DNA of 64,000 bases from Xanthostigma xanthostigma (taxonomy: Eukaryota > Arthropoda > Insecta > Raphidioptera > Raphidiidae), in the NCBI GenBank assembly GCA_963575645.1, contig OY754464.1, positions 29,899,501 through 29,963,500 on the forward strand. Direction: 5' to 3'. The position numbers and the translations under genes were made by a program. The notes beneath the pieces were generated by a model. The model ran no database searches and was not told the origin of the DNA. It saw only the letters and a list, made by a program, of their open reading frames with translations. How positions within the stretch are numbered: position 1 is the stretch's first letter; every line of letters starts with the position of its first letter. Shown here piece after piece: positions 22,190 to 34,998 of the stretch.

Positions 22190-22560
22190 ACATAAAATTG
22201 CCCAAAAAATGTTGCTGTATACGTTGCCATCAAGACAGCCGGTTTTCTTTGACTTCTGCAAGATTAGGCTCCCAAAGGCCGCTGGGTGAGTAGTCGCCCA
22301 TAAAGAAATGACCAGAGGTTAAGGCGTTCAAGTCAGAGGGATTGTCGGATATTGGAATTATGGGTCGCGAATTCAAACAAGTTTCAATTTGATTTAGGAG
22401 TGATTACATTTGTTCAGACGTTTACAACGCATTTTTTCTCGACGTAGATTAAACTTATACAACTCTTTACAGCCGCTTCCCACAAACCACCGAAGTGGGG
22501 TGCGCGAGGCGGAATAAAATGCCAAGAAATTGAACTATCAGATGTAAAGTTTGAAATTCA
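22190..22560 (-). pseudogene. BEL/Pao LTR-retrotransposon pol fragment (integrase C-terminus)
   Basis: On the minus strand two consecutive blocks can be read. The first (about 22545-22465) gives [20 protein letters not shown]. The second (about 22385-22230) gives LNSRPIIPISDNPSDLNA, then LTSGHFFMGDY, and ends ENRLS before a stop; WQRIQQHFL follows beyond it. The HFGG-WEAAVK and LTSGHF-type signatures are typical of the integrase end of BEL/Pao Pol. The blocks are in different frames and separated by a degraded stretch. No LTRs were identified nearby. Confidence 0.75.
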
Positions 22561-23380
22561 AATCTTTGATTAACGTCTGATTAGAACTCTTCAATAAATA
22601 AAATTATCGACGTTAATGTATTAATTATATTTTTTGTTAATATATTGTCTGAAAAATTGGTCGATAATTTTATTTATTGTAAAGTTTGAAATGTCTGAAT
22701 TGTGACTTATTTGTTTGAAAAACTGTTTTTCTAATTTCGTAAGCTTAATATTAGCGTCAATAGAATATCGCTCGCTTGCCGTGCGTCGAGTGACACGTAT
22801 GAAGCACGCTTCTCTGTAATCCCGCCAGTCCAGCGGGATTCCTCAAAATTTTCGACCGAGATTAGTCCCACAAAATGTATGCGGGATCCCGGTATTTCAT
22901 GATCTCGGTATTGCATTCCCTATATAATATATATTTTGATACGAAGCACTGTGCGGGGACGCCGATCCGAACCACGAGCTGGTACTTATTGTCAAGTATT
23001 CGCCAAAAGGATGCCTAGACCAGCCAATGTTGAGAAAGATAATTTATGTCACACAGCTATTTGTAATCTACTGTACGTACGCGCTGCAACTAACCAACTG
23101 ACTGACTTGCCAACGACTCCGCTCGCATTTTATAGCTTCATCCCCCGCCTGGTAGAATTTTCTAGAAGCACCGAGATCCTTCCTTTACATGTATCGCCTT
23201 CTTCAGGCAACTTTTAAAGGTCGGCTTTTGACTACCTGCTTTCCACTGTTGCCAGAATATTCCACAGAAAGCATAGTCGTCCCAACAGCGAGCACGCAAC
23301 AATTTTATATACAGATATATAAAATACATCATTTGTACAGGCTTGGACCAGTTTTCACAAAAACGGTGTTACAAATTAAA
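22561..23380. other. Intergenic stretch, repeat-like GGATCCC motifs
   Basis: A short inverted pair AAATAAAATTATCGAC / GTCGATAATTTTATTT flanks 22600-22677. CCAGCGGGATTCC and GCGGGATCCCGG lie at 22831-22892, and CCTATATAATATA at about 22919. The small frames at 22731-23217 show no family signature. Confidence 0.35.
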
Positions 23381-23384
23381 ATCA

Positions 23385-23640
23385 GGATTACTACCGGGTG
23401 GTGAGAGCACTAGACTCGCATTCGGGAGGTATCGGGTTCGAATCCCGGCGGGGGCAGATGTGGCTGGAACTTTTTCCTGCCGTCTCTCGCCGAGAAACAA
23501 TAATTCTTGTACCAGCCATCTTGTTGAGATTTTCCATGGTTTCCCTTAATCATTACAAATTACTATCGAGTGGCTCCTTATTCAAGGCCCTGGCCGATAA
23601 CCTGTGAAACTCCTATGCTCAAAATTTTTCTACCTTATCC
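23385..23640 (+). repeat. tRNA-derived SINE-like element
   Basis: The head GGTGAGAGCACTAGACTCG (A box) and GGGTTCGAATCCC (B box, 23429-23441) have normal spacing. A TTCGGGA loop region recalls tRNA-Pro (CGG). It is followed by a non-tRNA body up to the piggyBac element. Frames overlapping it are artefacts. Confidence 0.7.
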
Positions 23641-23689
23641 TGATGTCATAAAATTTCTTCATTCGTCTATTGCTATTAACCCTCAGTTA

Positions 23690-24659
23690 ATCTGGTGCCT
23701 AGATATACTTTAATTTATCTGGTGGAGTCCAGGGGACTCCTTCTCAACAAATCGTTAATATTATTTTAATAAAACGATATCCAGTATCAAAAAACTACAT
23801 ATTTGAGTAAGGAACATTACAGTATCAGACTTTTATATCAGACTGGTATTAGTTAACATTTAAGCTTTATAACAATAGAAAAACAAATTACCCTCCATAT
23901 AAAATTAACAAAAAGTTGTACCATCTTCTAGCTACTATAAAAATTCAAAATTAAGTATATTTATCTTTTCACTTATGAACAATGCCAACAATATAGTGAA
24001 ATTAAGAACAAAATAAAAAAAAGGATAGTGTCTCATATTAAAATGAAAAATGTGCAGCACTTAATATTTGACTGTCGCAACACAACGGGCGCAAATCTTC
24101 TTCGTAGACCCCAAACATACTGGCTTCTTACAGCTAAGACACAAATATGCAGTCTTTCTTTGTAGGCGCTTAGGACATAATGTGACAGTATTTACTTTGG
24201 TTTCTTGGCACTCATCTTCGAAGTCGGAAAGTAATTCTTAGGGTATAACAGGTCGAGGCACATTTTGTGACTGTTGAGATTCATCATCAGGATCCATATC
24301 TTCGTCGTTTAGCCAGCCCATTATGATATATTCAGCATCTGGTTGATTTAAATTTACTATTTGTTTATTGGAAGCCATTTTGTAGTTTAAAACAAAGAAA
24401 ATGTGCCATTAAACCTAAAAAATGACATTTATAAAACTAGCAAAAAAGTTACACAAATGCTCTGGTGGAGTCCCGTGGACTCCCTGAACGTGATAACTCG
24501 CCGATATACAAGAGTAGACGCACATCCTTTCTCCCCCGAGCGTCGCACACTACTTCAGGAAGGTACTGTGATTCACAAACTTCTAAGTGTAATATTAAAG
24601 TTTTTTCAACACTTTGAAAATCGGGCGGAGTCCCTGGGACCTAACAGATCAATTGAGGG
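23690..24659 (-). mobile_element. Internally deleted piggyBac-family transposon
   Basis: TTAA flanks at 23686-23689 and 24660-24663. Terminal inverted repeats CCCTCAGTTAATCTG and CCCTCAATTGATCTG. Subterminal TCTGGTGGAGTCC motifs occur at about 23720 and 24460. It contains the remnant transposase frame at 24061-24378. Length is 970 bp against about 2.5 kb or more for a full element. The ends look intact, so mobilisation in trans is conceivable. Confidence 0.9.
24061..24378 (-). pseudogene. piggyBac transposase remnant: N-terminus joined to C-terminal Cys-rich domain
   Basis: The reading frame from ATG (24378) to TAA (24061) is 106 codons with one internal TAA at about codon 47. The N-terminal part is acidic (GWLNDEDMDPDDE), as in piggyBac N-termini. 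After the internal stop the same frame gives LLSDFEDE and then a cysteine-rich stretch (CPKRLQRKTAYLC, LSCKKPVC, KKICARC) typical of the C-terminal zinc-binding domain that binds the transposon ends. The whole DDE catalytic core is missing. No catalytic function is possible. If read through, the product would have only the end-binding domain. Confidence 0.85.
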
Positions 24660-24689
24660 TTAATTAAATGGAAGTTTAAAAAAAATACG

Positions 24690-24900
24690 GGAAGTGTGAC
24701 AGATGGAAAATAGTAATGGTGCGAGTAGCGTCTGTTATGACATAAAGTCGAGATAGTTCCCAGATGATATTTAGTCATTTCCTGCCATTTCGTAGAGGAC
24801 TTTTCAATTTTGCCGTTTTTTTAAGCGTTTCAGCAGCGACTACACGAAAGAAAGCGTTTCTGCCACCCAGTGTTCTTTGACCATTTCTGTTGCCAACTTC
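24690..24900 (+). repeat. Partial copy of the 59643 fold-back family
   Basis: ATTTAGTCATTTCCTGCCAT, GTAGAGGACTTTTCAATTTTG and CTACACGAAAGAAAGCG match the right half of 60235-60445. The copy is broken where the LINE fragment at 24901 begins. Confidence 0.6.
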
Positions 24901-25640
24901 TAAATTACAAATTACAATAAAAATTACAATAAAAATTACACACAATTAAAATTAAATGAAAAATATTCGTCAAGTGAATCGTATTCCTTAGCAGTAGTGA
25001 CATTATTTTATTTTTGAATACTTTTAAACTTTTAATTTCTCTAATACACTTAGGAAGATGGTTAAAACATTTTATTGCAACAATTTGCTGATTTTTAGCT
25101 GATAAGTTCAATCTGTGCTTAGGTATATTTAAGTAAGTATTTCTGCGATTATCGTCAAAATTATATAAGTTGCTTTTTTTTTACATATAATAAAAGATTC
25201 GTAATATATAAAGAGACTACAGTCAATATGTTTAAATTTTTAAATAATATTCTGCAACTGTGTCTACGATCCTTAAAAGACATAGTTCTTATAACTCTTT
25301 TTTGACTAATTAAAACATCATTTATTCGGCTAGAGTTGCCCCAACAGAGCAAGCCATATGTAATGACAGACTGTATATACGAGAAATAATACATTTTTAA
25401 GATCTGCGCATTGACTTTGTCCCTCAATTGCCAGATGACGAAATTTCTAGACGAGATTTTATTTATAACAATATCAATTTGTTCATACCAATTAAGCCGG
25501 TCATCCACATTTATCCCTAGAAATTTGACAACTGATTTTTGTATAATCAATTCAATATTTTTTTTTATCAAAAAAATAAAATGTCGCCCGTTACAGAAAA
25601 TATGATAATGCTGACCTGCAAACGCGCACACATGTTATGG
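24901..25640 (-). pseudogene. CR1/Jockey-group LINE, 3' part only
   Basis: Two adjacent minus-strand frames (25631-25161, 156 codons; 25111-24905, 68 codons) encode the region after the RT catalytic box. FLGINVDDRLNWYEQID, then VITYGLLCWGNSS and LPKCIREIKSLK are all characteristic of the C-terminus of this group and parallel to the element at 5560-7295. A frameshift separates them. The 3' tail is a short tandem of AATTTTTATTGT-type units near 24901-24950. The RT core is absent. Confidence 0.78.
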
Positions 25641-26350
25641 TCATGTATGTGAAGTTGTAAACACATACACATTTACAGACATAGGTCCGTATATAGTTGT
25701 GCCGAGTGAAGTCGGTGAAAACAGCAGCTTTGCTTAACGCGAGTCACAAACTTCCGGCCGCACTAAACTTTCCCAAACCAACTACAAACACATAAACCCA
25801 GATAATCTCAAAGCTGTCAATCATTCAACACCACCAACTTCTTGCTTCTTGCTTGCACTGTTTCGGATCGAGGCGACGTCGCTTTTGCTGCTGTTGCTAT
25901 AAGTAACGGAAGTAACTCGCTGACTTTAAAAATTGAAGGTTTAATTACCAATCGGCGAGGGTGATCGATTATTGAAACACGGCATCACTACAAATTTTTT
26001 ATAATATTTGATGTCGACATTCATTGGCCAATTTCACAATATAATTATTAAGTGCTATTTTTTAGTCATAGACAGTGAAGTCTTATCCCTCGGGAACAAT
26101 TAGATCGACCGGGATAAAAAGAAGCCTGTGTATTATTCCGAGTCATTAAAAATTAGTAATAGTATCTAATAATGTGTTCTGCCAACTTGATATATTTTTG
26201 CTGTTTTGGATTAAGAAAATGCCTACTCAACATTTTTTCTATTGACTGCCAGTTACTGTATTATTTTGTAAATCAAATATAAATCTTCTATCTACAATTA
26301 ATAATATTCTATTGTTATTCTAGACTCCATGTGCAGTAAAGTAAGAATTG
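25641..26350. other. Intergenic stretch, nothing recognised
   Basis: No supported gene. A moderately GC-rich patch (GGATCGAGGCGACGTCGC, about 25864-25881) stands out. Confidence 0.4.
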
Positions 26351-26351
26351 A

Positions 26352-26660
26352 ATGCAGTATCCCACCAACAACATAAATAGGGAAAAAAAGACCAAGTTCA
26401 ATATGAAGAATAAGTGAATATGCCGGCTTTGCCCAAAACGAAGTGAGATTTAAAAACGTGTCAAGTTTTCACTTTTAAGTTTACACACACGTGTCGTTTA
26501 TTCATAATATTAAACCCACTTATTCTTTGTACAGAACTTGGTTCTTTTTTACTTTTATATTTTTGGTGTGAATTCAATAGGTACTTCTTGAAAAATTATA
26601 TTACTACTTATTCTACTTATAATTAATATTATCTAGACACTGTATAATACCATATATATT
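26352..26660 (+). repeat. Dispersed repeat family C, copy 1, left part (fold-back head)
   Basis: Head with inverted arms (ATCCCACCAACAACATAAAT ... inverted near 26570) around GCCGGCTTTGCCC. It matches 32735-32985 in the same orientation. It is cut by the family T element at 26667 and resumes at about 27441. Confidence 0.6.
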
Positions 26661-26666
26661 ATTATT

Positions 26667-27440
<774 letters not shown>

Positions 27441-27780
27441 TATTTATATCATGCATATGAATGTCTTCGTGTATATGCCAACACCGACTAGATGCGAGTT
27501 GTCTTCGGACGCCCGTTTGATAGTACTTGATATATTCTGGTCGATGATCCCACCACCGGCTAGGTGCTTGTGAATTATGATGCTCAGTCAATCAATGATG
27601 CCCTAAATAGTGATTTTTTGGCATTCGTATCTATTCCACTTAGACGTATGAAATTGCGAATAGGTGTGCAGCTTATTTATCGTAACTTTCACCTCCTAAA
27701 AAAAATCAGTTCTGTATCATTACAAGTCTCGGAAATAGAGAGAGTTGAAAGCGGCTCGAAATGGTTTGTATAAACATAAA
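27441..27780 (+). repeat. Dispersed repeat family C, copy 1, right part
   Basis: GATGCGAGTTGTCTTCGGACG, CACCGGCTAGGTGCTTGTGA and TCGGAAATAGAG match 33107-33310. Confidence 0.6.
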
Positions 27781-28139
27781 GTTATTTGCGAAAACTTGGC
27801 CGGCGCACGCCGTGCTCTTAAATTCTAAAGCTTAACCACACAACACAACATAATATTGTGTATAACTGTACGGTATTAACTAAACCTCCTCCATAAGCCA
27901 TAGCTAGCCGAAGAAAAGATAATATAGCTTTATTTGACTTACCTAGAGTATATAAGAAATGCAGGAAGATTAGTGCCTTGCCAGCTACCTTTACTTTTGT
28001 ATCTTATTGACAGAGCTCCTTAATCGATTTTTCAAAACCACGCATCAATAAATAGTTTACGCAATTTCTTCAGACAAATAAAAAGGATGTTTTATTACAC
28101 CTCAAACAAAAAACGATTAAGAAGCCGTACTTTCAAAAC

Positions 28140-28760
28140 TTCAAAAATTTGAACTAAAAAAAATCATGTACGGAATGCCTATTCAAAACGAAAATGCAAA
28201 TTATAGAGAAGCTTCGCAATGTCACCAAAGACTCAACTCACACGCCGGTCTAACAAACGGAGTTTTGCCCTTAAGACTCCCACTTCCGCACATAACCATA
28301 TCCTAACCTAAATTCCGAATAGGCTTTTCTCTTCAATCTTAATACGCAATATCTTTTGTCTATATCCCTGGCCACCACGGAGTAAATGGTAACAAAAGCG
28401 TTGATAAAAAGGCTAAAAATACGACGTTATAAGATGATTCTCCAATAATTTGAAAATCTCCCTCGGTGACACCATATTCTGTTATAGAAAGGATAATATA
28501 ATCGAAGACTAGTGATCACATCACTCTAATAAGCTTAGAAAAATAAAAAAAGATATTGAAAAATGATCACCTCTACCCATCAAATATAAAAAAACAAAAG
28601 AAATGCAATTCGATTGAGAATAGGTCAAACTATTTGACTCCCATTCATACTAAAAAAACAAGCCCTACCAGGCTGCAAAAAATGTAAATGAGAAATTTTA
28701 GCTTGACGAAGCCCACAAATATGACGACACGTGTGTTTCAAAAGTGCCACAATTTCTGAA
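28140..28760 (+). pseudogene. Decayed RNase H-bearing non-LTR retrotransposon fragment
   Basis: The plus strand reads FVYIPGHHGVNGNKSVDKKA at about 28357-28416, the end of the RNase H domain (the usual WIPSHxGIxGNExAD region). RNAIRLRIGQ and THSYLKKQALPGCKKCK follow near 28600-28690, corresponding to the C-terminal zinc-knuckle region. The same two blocks occur in the LINE at 55677-57230. Stops and frameshifts lie between them. Confidence 0.7.
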
Positions 28761-28864
28761 ACTCACTAACCTAAAATAAAATTTAATTAATCGTACAATT
28801 CCTATACCTATCGTATTAATCATAAAGTGATAAAACATTAATTCAATAATCTACTAATATTTAA

Positions 28865-29092
28865 GAGGTAAAGGTTGTAAGTTTGGATGTAGGAGATAAT
28901 CTCAGAAGTACTAATCCGATTTCAAAATTTTTTCACCAATATTTAGAATGAACCTTCATGATGGACATAGGCTATATTATATTATCGCGATAAAATAAAA
29001 ACGATTTTCGTGGAGGCCAAATTTGCAACGTAAGTCAACGAAAAAATAGTGGTAATCTACAAATTCGGGTGAAGCCGGACCGGGCCACTATA
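28865..29092 (-). repeat. ACTAGCGGCCCGG-type repeat, inverted copy
   Basis: Ends (plus strand) with CTACAAATTCGGGTGAAGCC then GGACCGGGCCACTATAG. It includes TTTTCGTGGAGGCCAAATTTG, shared with 16700 and 40880. The segment GACATAGGCTATATTAT is the uninterrupted counterpart of the 16251 MITE insertion site. Confidence 0.55.
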
Positions 29093-30378
29093 GTTTCAAA
29101 TATAATAATTGTGCAAATGGACTATGTTTCTAAGCACATTTCATTTCTAAAAAAAAAAAAAACAATGCATTGTCTAAAAATAGATACCTAATAACCCTAT
29201 TTTAGGTAGGTATACGTTTGGTTTGTCATTACGCTGTTAATTAATGACAGCGTACACGACTCAAATCATATACTTATAGGTACGTTCATAATTAATAAAT
29301 GATTTTGTCATTAATATAGAATCAATAATATGCAATTGCATACTAGCTATTAATATATAAGAACAGAGAAACCGTCGACATGTCAAAGAAATCACTTTAG
29401 TGTAAAATTAAAGCTTCGAGTTCGACGAATAAAAAGCGTGTAGACACGGTGGAGCCTCAACAAACGTTTTATATTATGACTGTTCTGTAATATGAAGTTT
29501 AATGCTACTCGCTTTAGAAAAACAGTAGGTATGCATGCGCGCATAGAACAGAATTATATTATATTTATATTATATTATACATGGAATGGAGAAACAACAT
29601 TTTTTTTTTAATTTAATCTTAAAATATTGGTCGTAATGAAAATTCTGTAGGCAAAAATTAAATGTAATTGCTAAAAAACTCGTTTTGGTATGGTTTATCT
29701 GAGATTGCATTTTACACTAAACAAAAATAGTTAGCAAAAACCAAAAGTGCACAGCCCGCAAGTTTTTCACCATATAATGAAAATTAAAAAAAGTTTTATT
29801 TTTTAACTAACTATTTTACCTAATAATTTGGTTGGTGAATTGAAAGTAAATTTTATTGTAACGAATAAATTTGTTCCAAGATTAGTAATTTCTATCTTTA
29901 ATAGTGTTCGATGAATATGATCATTAATGAAAGAATAGAAAAAAAATGAAAACTTATCTCCCATTTCACATAATAATCTCTAATTTGACAGAGCGATACC
30001 TTGTTAGTTTGATAAGAAACGTCGCTGTAAAACAATTACTCAGCATAAATTAAACACAAAACGAATACGCGTCACAGCTTTCAACACCCGTCGAACATCG
30101 CGTCCTTTTAATTACATTTATTACGATTTAATCACTGCCACACCCATGACTCTAACAATATATGAATTACAAATCTTAATTAGGTGTGTACATAAAACAC
30201 ACACTCATACAATTCCTATTATGTACAGATGTTCCGTAACTATCACGTTTCATTATTTTTAGAGGAGAAATTACTTTTGATAACTATAAATCTTATCAAT
30301 TTTTGTACACTTAGTGGGACATATTTTATGGTTCAACTGATTTTTAGCCACTTATGGAGTTTTATATATCATTAGAAG
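29093..30378. other. Intergenic stretch with a minor repeat
   Basis: The segment at 29725-29790 (AAAAGTGCACAGCCCGCAAG) is also found at 38060-38085 and, inverted, at 1690-1715. Otherwise nothing is recognised. Confidence 0.35.
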
Positions 30379-30860
30379 CTTTTTTCGTCGATTCGTTTAC
30401 TAAAGACAGACACTAAGTTCAAAATCTGCCTGACCAAATTCTGGCAAAGCGTTATAAAAATAGCTAAGTCCGGTCATTGTTTTCATGATAGCCCAACGAG
30501 ACATGATAACAGCTTGAAATTTTACATGAAAATAGAATAGGGTTTTCCAATAAACTTTCACTTTCTCTGGTCTGCCTGCCGGAGGTTGAGTTAGATCACA
30601 ATTCACAGCCCACTAAAGTAAGTTGTGATCTAACGCCCGCGCCAAAAATGGATTCCAAAATACTCAACCTCCGGCAGGCACACAAAATTTATTGGAAAAG
30701 GTAAACACTATTCTATTTGCATCCAAAATTTCAAACCGTTATGTCACCTCATAAAAAACAAGATCGGAAGTTGCTATATTTTTATAACAGTTTTCCAGAA
30801 ATTTGTTAGGCAGACATTGAATTTTGTGTCTGTCTTTATTAGATGAATCGGCGAAAAAAG
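30379..30860. repeat. Long fold-back with about 220-bp arms
   Basis: Outer ends CTTTTTTCGTCGATTCG and (inverted) CTTTTTTCGCCGATTCA; shared ACTAAAGACAGACAC and GCCTGCCGGAGGTTGAGT. The centre has its own inner hairpin GTTAGATCACAA / TTGTGATCTAAC. Arms are around 75-80% alike. Non-coding, and no target duplication is evident. Confidence 0.75.
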
Positions 30861-32730
30861 TCCAGTTGTGTTATCCTATGACGTAATATTAGACGCATCC
30901 AACGCTTGAACATCATTATATTTATACGTGTCATTAAAATGTTAGTTTGATGACATTAAAATACCTTTTTTTTATTTTCACTTCATTAGCCAAAGAAACA
31001 TTGTTTTTGATAAATGAACGAGGGCATTCCTTCAAGGTAGGCTAACTAAGATTTTATTTAAATCGGTTTAGCAATTCATTTCTAGTTTGGTATTAAAATA
31101 TTAAGGAAAAAGTTGGTTAATATCAGTAAGGGTCCCGAGAGGGAGGGGGCTTTAAAAAATCTCTACTGCATGACTTTATCTCGGGGGAAGGGGGATAAAA
31201 GCTTTTCTTACGTAATATTTTACATGTCGGATATGCGTTTTCCAATGAAGAGTGCATGGATATTTGAGAGCAAAAGCGTTGAGTAAAGCAACTATGAGAC
31301 CTATTTTTTCAAATTATGAGTTTTAGTGTAACTGATCCTTTTCTAACGACATTTAACTATTTATAGGAAAACTAGGTAAAATATTACTCGTGAAATGCAC
31401 AATTTAAGTCTGCCATTAAATTTACAATATAATCAGATTGTATCATTTCACATTGCATATGTAAGACGTGATAAGAAGAATTTTTTCAGATTGCAGATTT
31501 TTTCATATGAATTTGGAAGCCCTTAGTAAAAATGTTAAAATAATTAGTAGATAAATTGTATGAAGACATAATACGCGAATAGTTTCATTGTTTGTACAAC
31601 ATATAGGCATTGGCCTTAGCCAACATAATATTTCTTTTCTGAAGTTTTATTATTTTAATGTAATATCATGTACATTGTACAGTGTGTGTGATTACACTGG
31701 GTGACACAATATTAAGGCAGGGTTTTATCACACACATAAATAAGCACACATGCATAATAATATATAAATGTAAATACACCACCTAAATGTAGGTAGGCAT
31801 GAATGTCTATGTAGATATTGTACAGCCATATTATACGCCGCTGTCCTAAGTGACAGGTCCGTATTTCATTATGCCCGCACGCAAACCCGACCGGGCCAGT
31901 GATTTATAGGCCCGGCACTTGACTGAGCGTGGGCACGGACACTTTGTGTTGAATAGTAGCTGCTGATGTGTACCTACATTCAGACAAATCAACATATACA
32001 CACACACATACAAATCTTGTGCATATTACTTACATTTTCTATTATAAGTACATATTTGCGTTATTCTCAAACGTTTCTCGATATATAATCTGTGTCTCAT
32101 TGTCCAAAATATTCGGAGTCTCTTCTACTAATATTTAACAAGAATCGCTAACTGTATCCATGTATTAAAAATATTGAATAACTGCGACTATTTTTACGGT
32201 CGAATTCTAATGTATTTAGTGTAAGCTATATGAGCCATAATCATTTTGGACTTCTCTTTGTAAATAAATTACCACGGGAGAATATTTCTGTCTAATTATT
32301 ATTGGTATTAGCTCATATAATAAATCCATATTATATTTAATAATTTACTATATGAATCATTGTCTATCTACTCAATGTGCGATGACTGAAGGCAACAAAG
32401 TGTATCGAAAATATACCTGCATCTCTTTCTTCGATGTAATTTCCTGATTTCTCCGATGATAGGATTAGTTGATGTACTTGCATTCAATCTGAATAAAGTA
32501 TCTCTGTTTCAAAAACTTTGTCTTTTTCTATGACGTTAACATAAGCGTACCCAGCTTTTGGCCCGGAAGGGGGCAAATTAGAAATTTCTTAAGCCAGATC
32601 CCCCGTGCTTGTTTTGCCCTTCTTGATACGCCAGTGCTTACGGCTAAAAAAAAGACAGAAGTAGGTAGGTATATGTTTGCACCCTAATGGTTCGATTGCG
32701 ATTTTATTCCTATGCTCAGTATAGAATAAA
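30861..32730. other. Intergenic stretch, nothing firm
   Basis: A GC-rich patch GACCGGGCCAGTGATTTATA with GGCCCGGCAC lies at 31890-31920. A possible degraded hAT-like MITE is near 32552-32630 (AGCGTACCCAGC ... GATACGCCAGTG). No gene signature. Confidence 0.35.
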
Positions 32731-32734
32731 AGTA

Positions 32735-33345
32735 TATGAATAAATCCCACCTAAAACATAAATGTGGAAAAAGGGACAAGTTCGAAACAAAGTATAAATA
32801 GATTTGCCGGCTGTGCCGAAAAAAGGAAGATAGATCTCAGAACGGTCCAAGTTTTCACGTCTTGGCATGCTTTAAATATAAATCTCACGTCTTTTTTTCG
32901 GCAAAGGCGGCAAACCTACTTGTTCATTGTATCGAACTAGGCCCTTTTTCACATTCATGTTTTTGGTGGGATTTCAATACTTTTTGTAAAATTATATTCT
33001 CACTTATTATACTTAAATAATACAATATTATAGTTACATACCGTACTTCATTGTATCATAGATACATCCATACTTCATTCTATCACACGTACAAATTAGA
33101 TGCGAGTAGTCTTCGGACGACCTGCTGATGCATTTGGATCGATGCTTCCAGCACCGGTTAGACGATTGTGAATTATAACTATCAATCAATCAGTCAGTGA
33201 ATGTCCAAAATCGTGTTGTTTGAACACTCATATCCTAAAAACTATTCCACCTAGACTACTAAATGCTGCGTCAGCTCTGTGACGTATCGAGCCTCGGAAA
33301 TAGAGGAAGGACTGCAAAGGGCTCGAAATAATTCGTGTAAATACT
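32735..33345 (+). repeat. Dispersed repeat family C, copy 2 (continuous)
   Basis: Fold-back head (AATCCCACCTAAAACATAAA, inverted near 32965) followed by GATGCGAGTAGTCTTCGGACG, CACCGGTTAGACG and TCGGAAATAGAG. It serves as the uninterrupted reference for copy 1 at 26352-27780. Confidence 0.65.
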
Positions 33346-34227
33346 TTTCACAGTGCTTTGCAAGAACTTGCTACGCTATGATATGCTTGAATTTTAATAG
33401 AAATTATGAAAAGACAAACTGGGTGAGGTTTGAGTTTTGACTGACAAAAATACGTTGTTTTTTTTGCACATTTGTGTTATCTGTATGTATTATTATATTA
33501 TAATAGATGGACCAAAAAATTATGTTTATTATGAAGTAGATGTGTTATTTGACACGATAAATGACGATATTATGAAGTAAGATACGATAAACGCCGAATT
33601 TTTATAACTGACAAGTTGTTAGTTTGGTGAATCTTGAGTCTTCCTAAACTTGCTGTTGACTTTACCACAATATTATGAAAATTATTAACCATCCGATTAA
33701 ATTTCAACGAAAAATCTGCTTTTTGTTTAATTGAAATATACCAATTCAGCACATTCTTGGCTATTTATAATATTGTCCGTAGAGACATAATTCGTTACTT
33801 CAATGAAAAAAATGTAATAGAAGTAATTTTGAAGGGCTTGAGTCAAATGTACTTAGTTTTCTTTTAATTTCATTCTTAAAAAAGGTATTTATTTATACAG
33901 CTCTTTTTACACTATTGGTTTGTCCTTGAAATATAATGTAAACTCAAAAGAATAAACAATAATATTGACTTTTATGAAGTCAAAGATCATCAATACTTTT
34001 TAAAACTAATCTAATTTTCAAATGTTTCCATAAATCTGCTTGAAAGTGATGTAGCGACTCACAATCGAATGTTAGAGACTGAACTTTTCACATCAAAATG
34101 TATTCAAAAAAAAATTAGAACTCTTTTCGCAAATAATTGATATTTGAGTTTGTAAAAGTTGATTTTCTGATTGTTTTGATAAATGTTTGCATAGTTATTT
34201 TTTTTTTTGTTGATAAAAAATATATTA
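33346..34227. other. Intergenic stretch, nothing recognised
   Basis: A small hairpin GTTGATAAA / TTTATCAAC lies at about 34211-34241. No gene found. Confidence 0.4.
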
Positions 34228-34499
34228 TTTATCAACAATAAATTAATAAAAAAAAATCGACCAATATCGAACTAAAAGGCTGTTTCAGTTTTAAAACTTT
34301 AAGTATTAGACTTTTCAAGACATTTTCAAAAATTTTATCAACAAGCTCAATACAAGCAGGTATCATTACTTATATTGAATTGGTTACCAAAATGGTCGGA
34401 TAGAGCAAAAACCTATCTACGCCATTGGTAACCGACACAAAACTTTGATTAGACAATTGGGTGTTGTCCCATTTTTACTGATTGCTGAAATAGTTTAAT

Positions 34500-34998
34500 G
34501 GGGAAAAAATAATTTCTTCGTATTTTTAGAGGTTTGTACCTCAAAAGGAACACGTGGAGGTATCAAATTGAAATTAATATCACTCAGATCTGCAATCCCT
34601 TGGAGCTGTGAAAAAATAAAACTTCTATCAACGCAATCAAAAGATATACGGCCGTTTATGTCGCATATTTTGACACTCGCAAGGGAATCAAAATCTATAG
34701 GGTTCTTCCCGTTGACCCAGAATCATGAATTTTGGCAAGAAGCAATATCTTATAAAGCACAAGTAAAGGAAAAAATCCGAAAACCGTAAATTTGTAGTTA
34801 AGTACATCACAAAACAAACAGTTTTTTTACGGTTATAAACTTATTTGCAATTTTGATGTACAATGCGGTACCTACTTTTCATTTCTTTTTCAGCCACCAC
34901 TTAAAATCTGGTTCAAAAATACTTAAGTAATAAAATAACTTTGATTTTCAATTTTGGTATGAACTGCGCGAGTTCTACTCGCACTTGCCCGTCTTTTT
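34500..34998 (+). repeat. TTTTTAGGGTTCCG-family repeat, mid and 3' parts
   Basis: The segment from GGTTTGTACCTCAAAAGGAAC to CGAGTTCTACTCGCACTTGC follows the internal order of the family; compare the start at 10634 and the end at 21738. The 73-codon frame at 34568-34789 is part of this repeat and not a gene. Confidence 0.55.

Noticed and set aside
23398-23607. Overlapping plus-strand frames
   Set aside because: They lie on the tRNA-derived SINE and follow its non-coding sequence.
32552-32630. Short hAT-like MITE (AGCGTACCC ... GATACGCCAGTG)
   Set aside because: The inverted ends are too imperfect and no 8-bp duplication could be seen.
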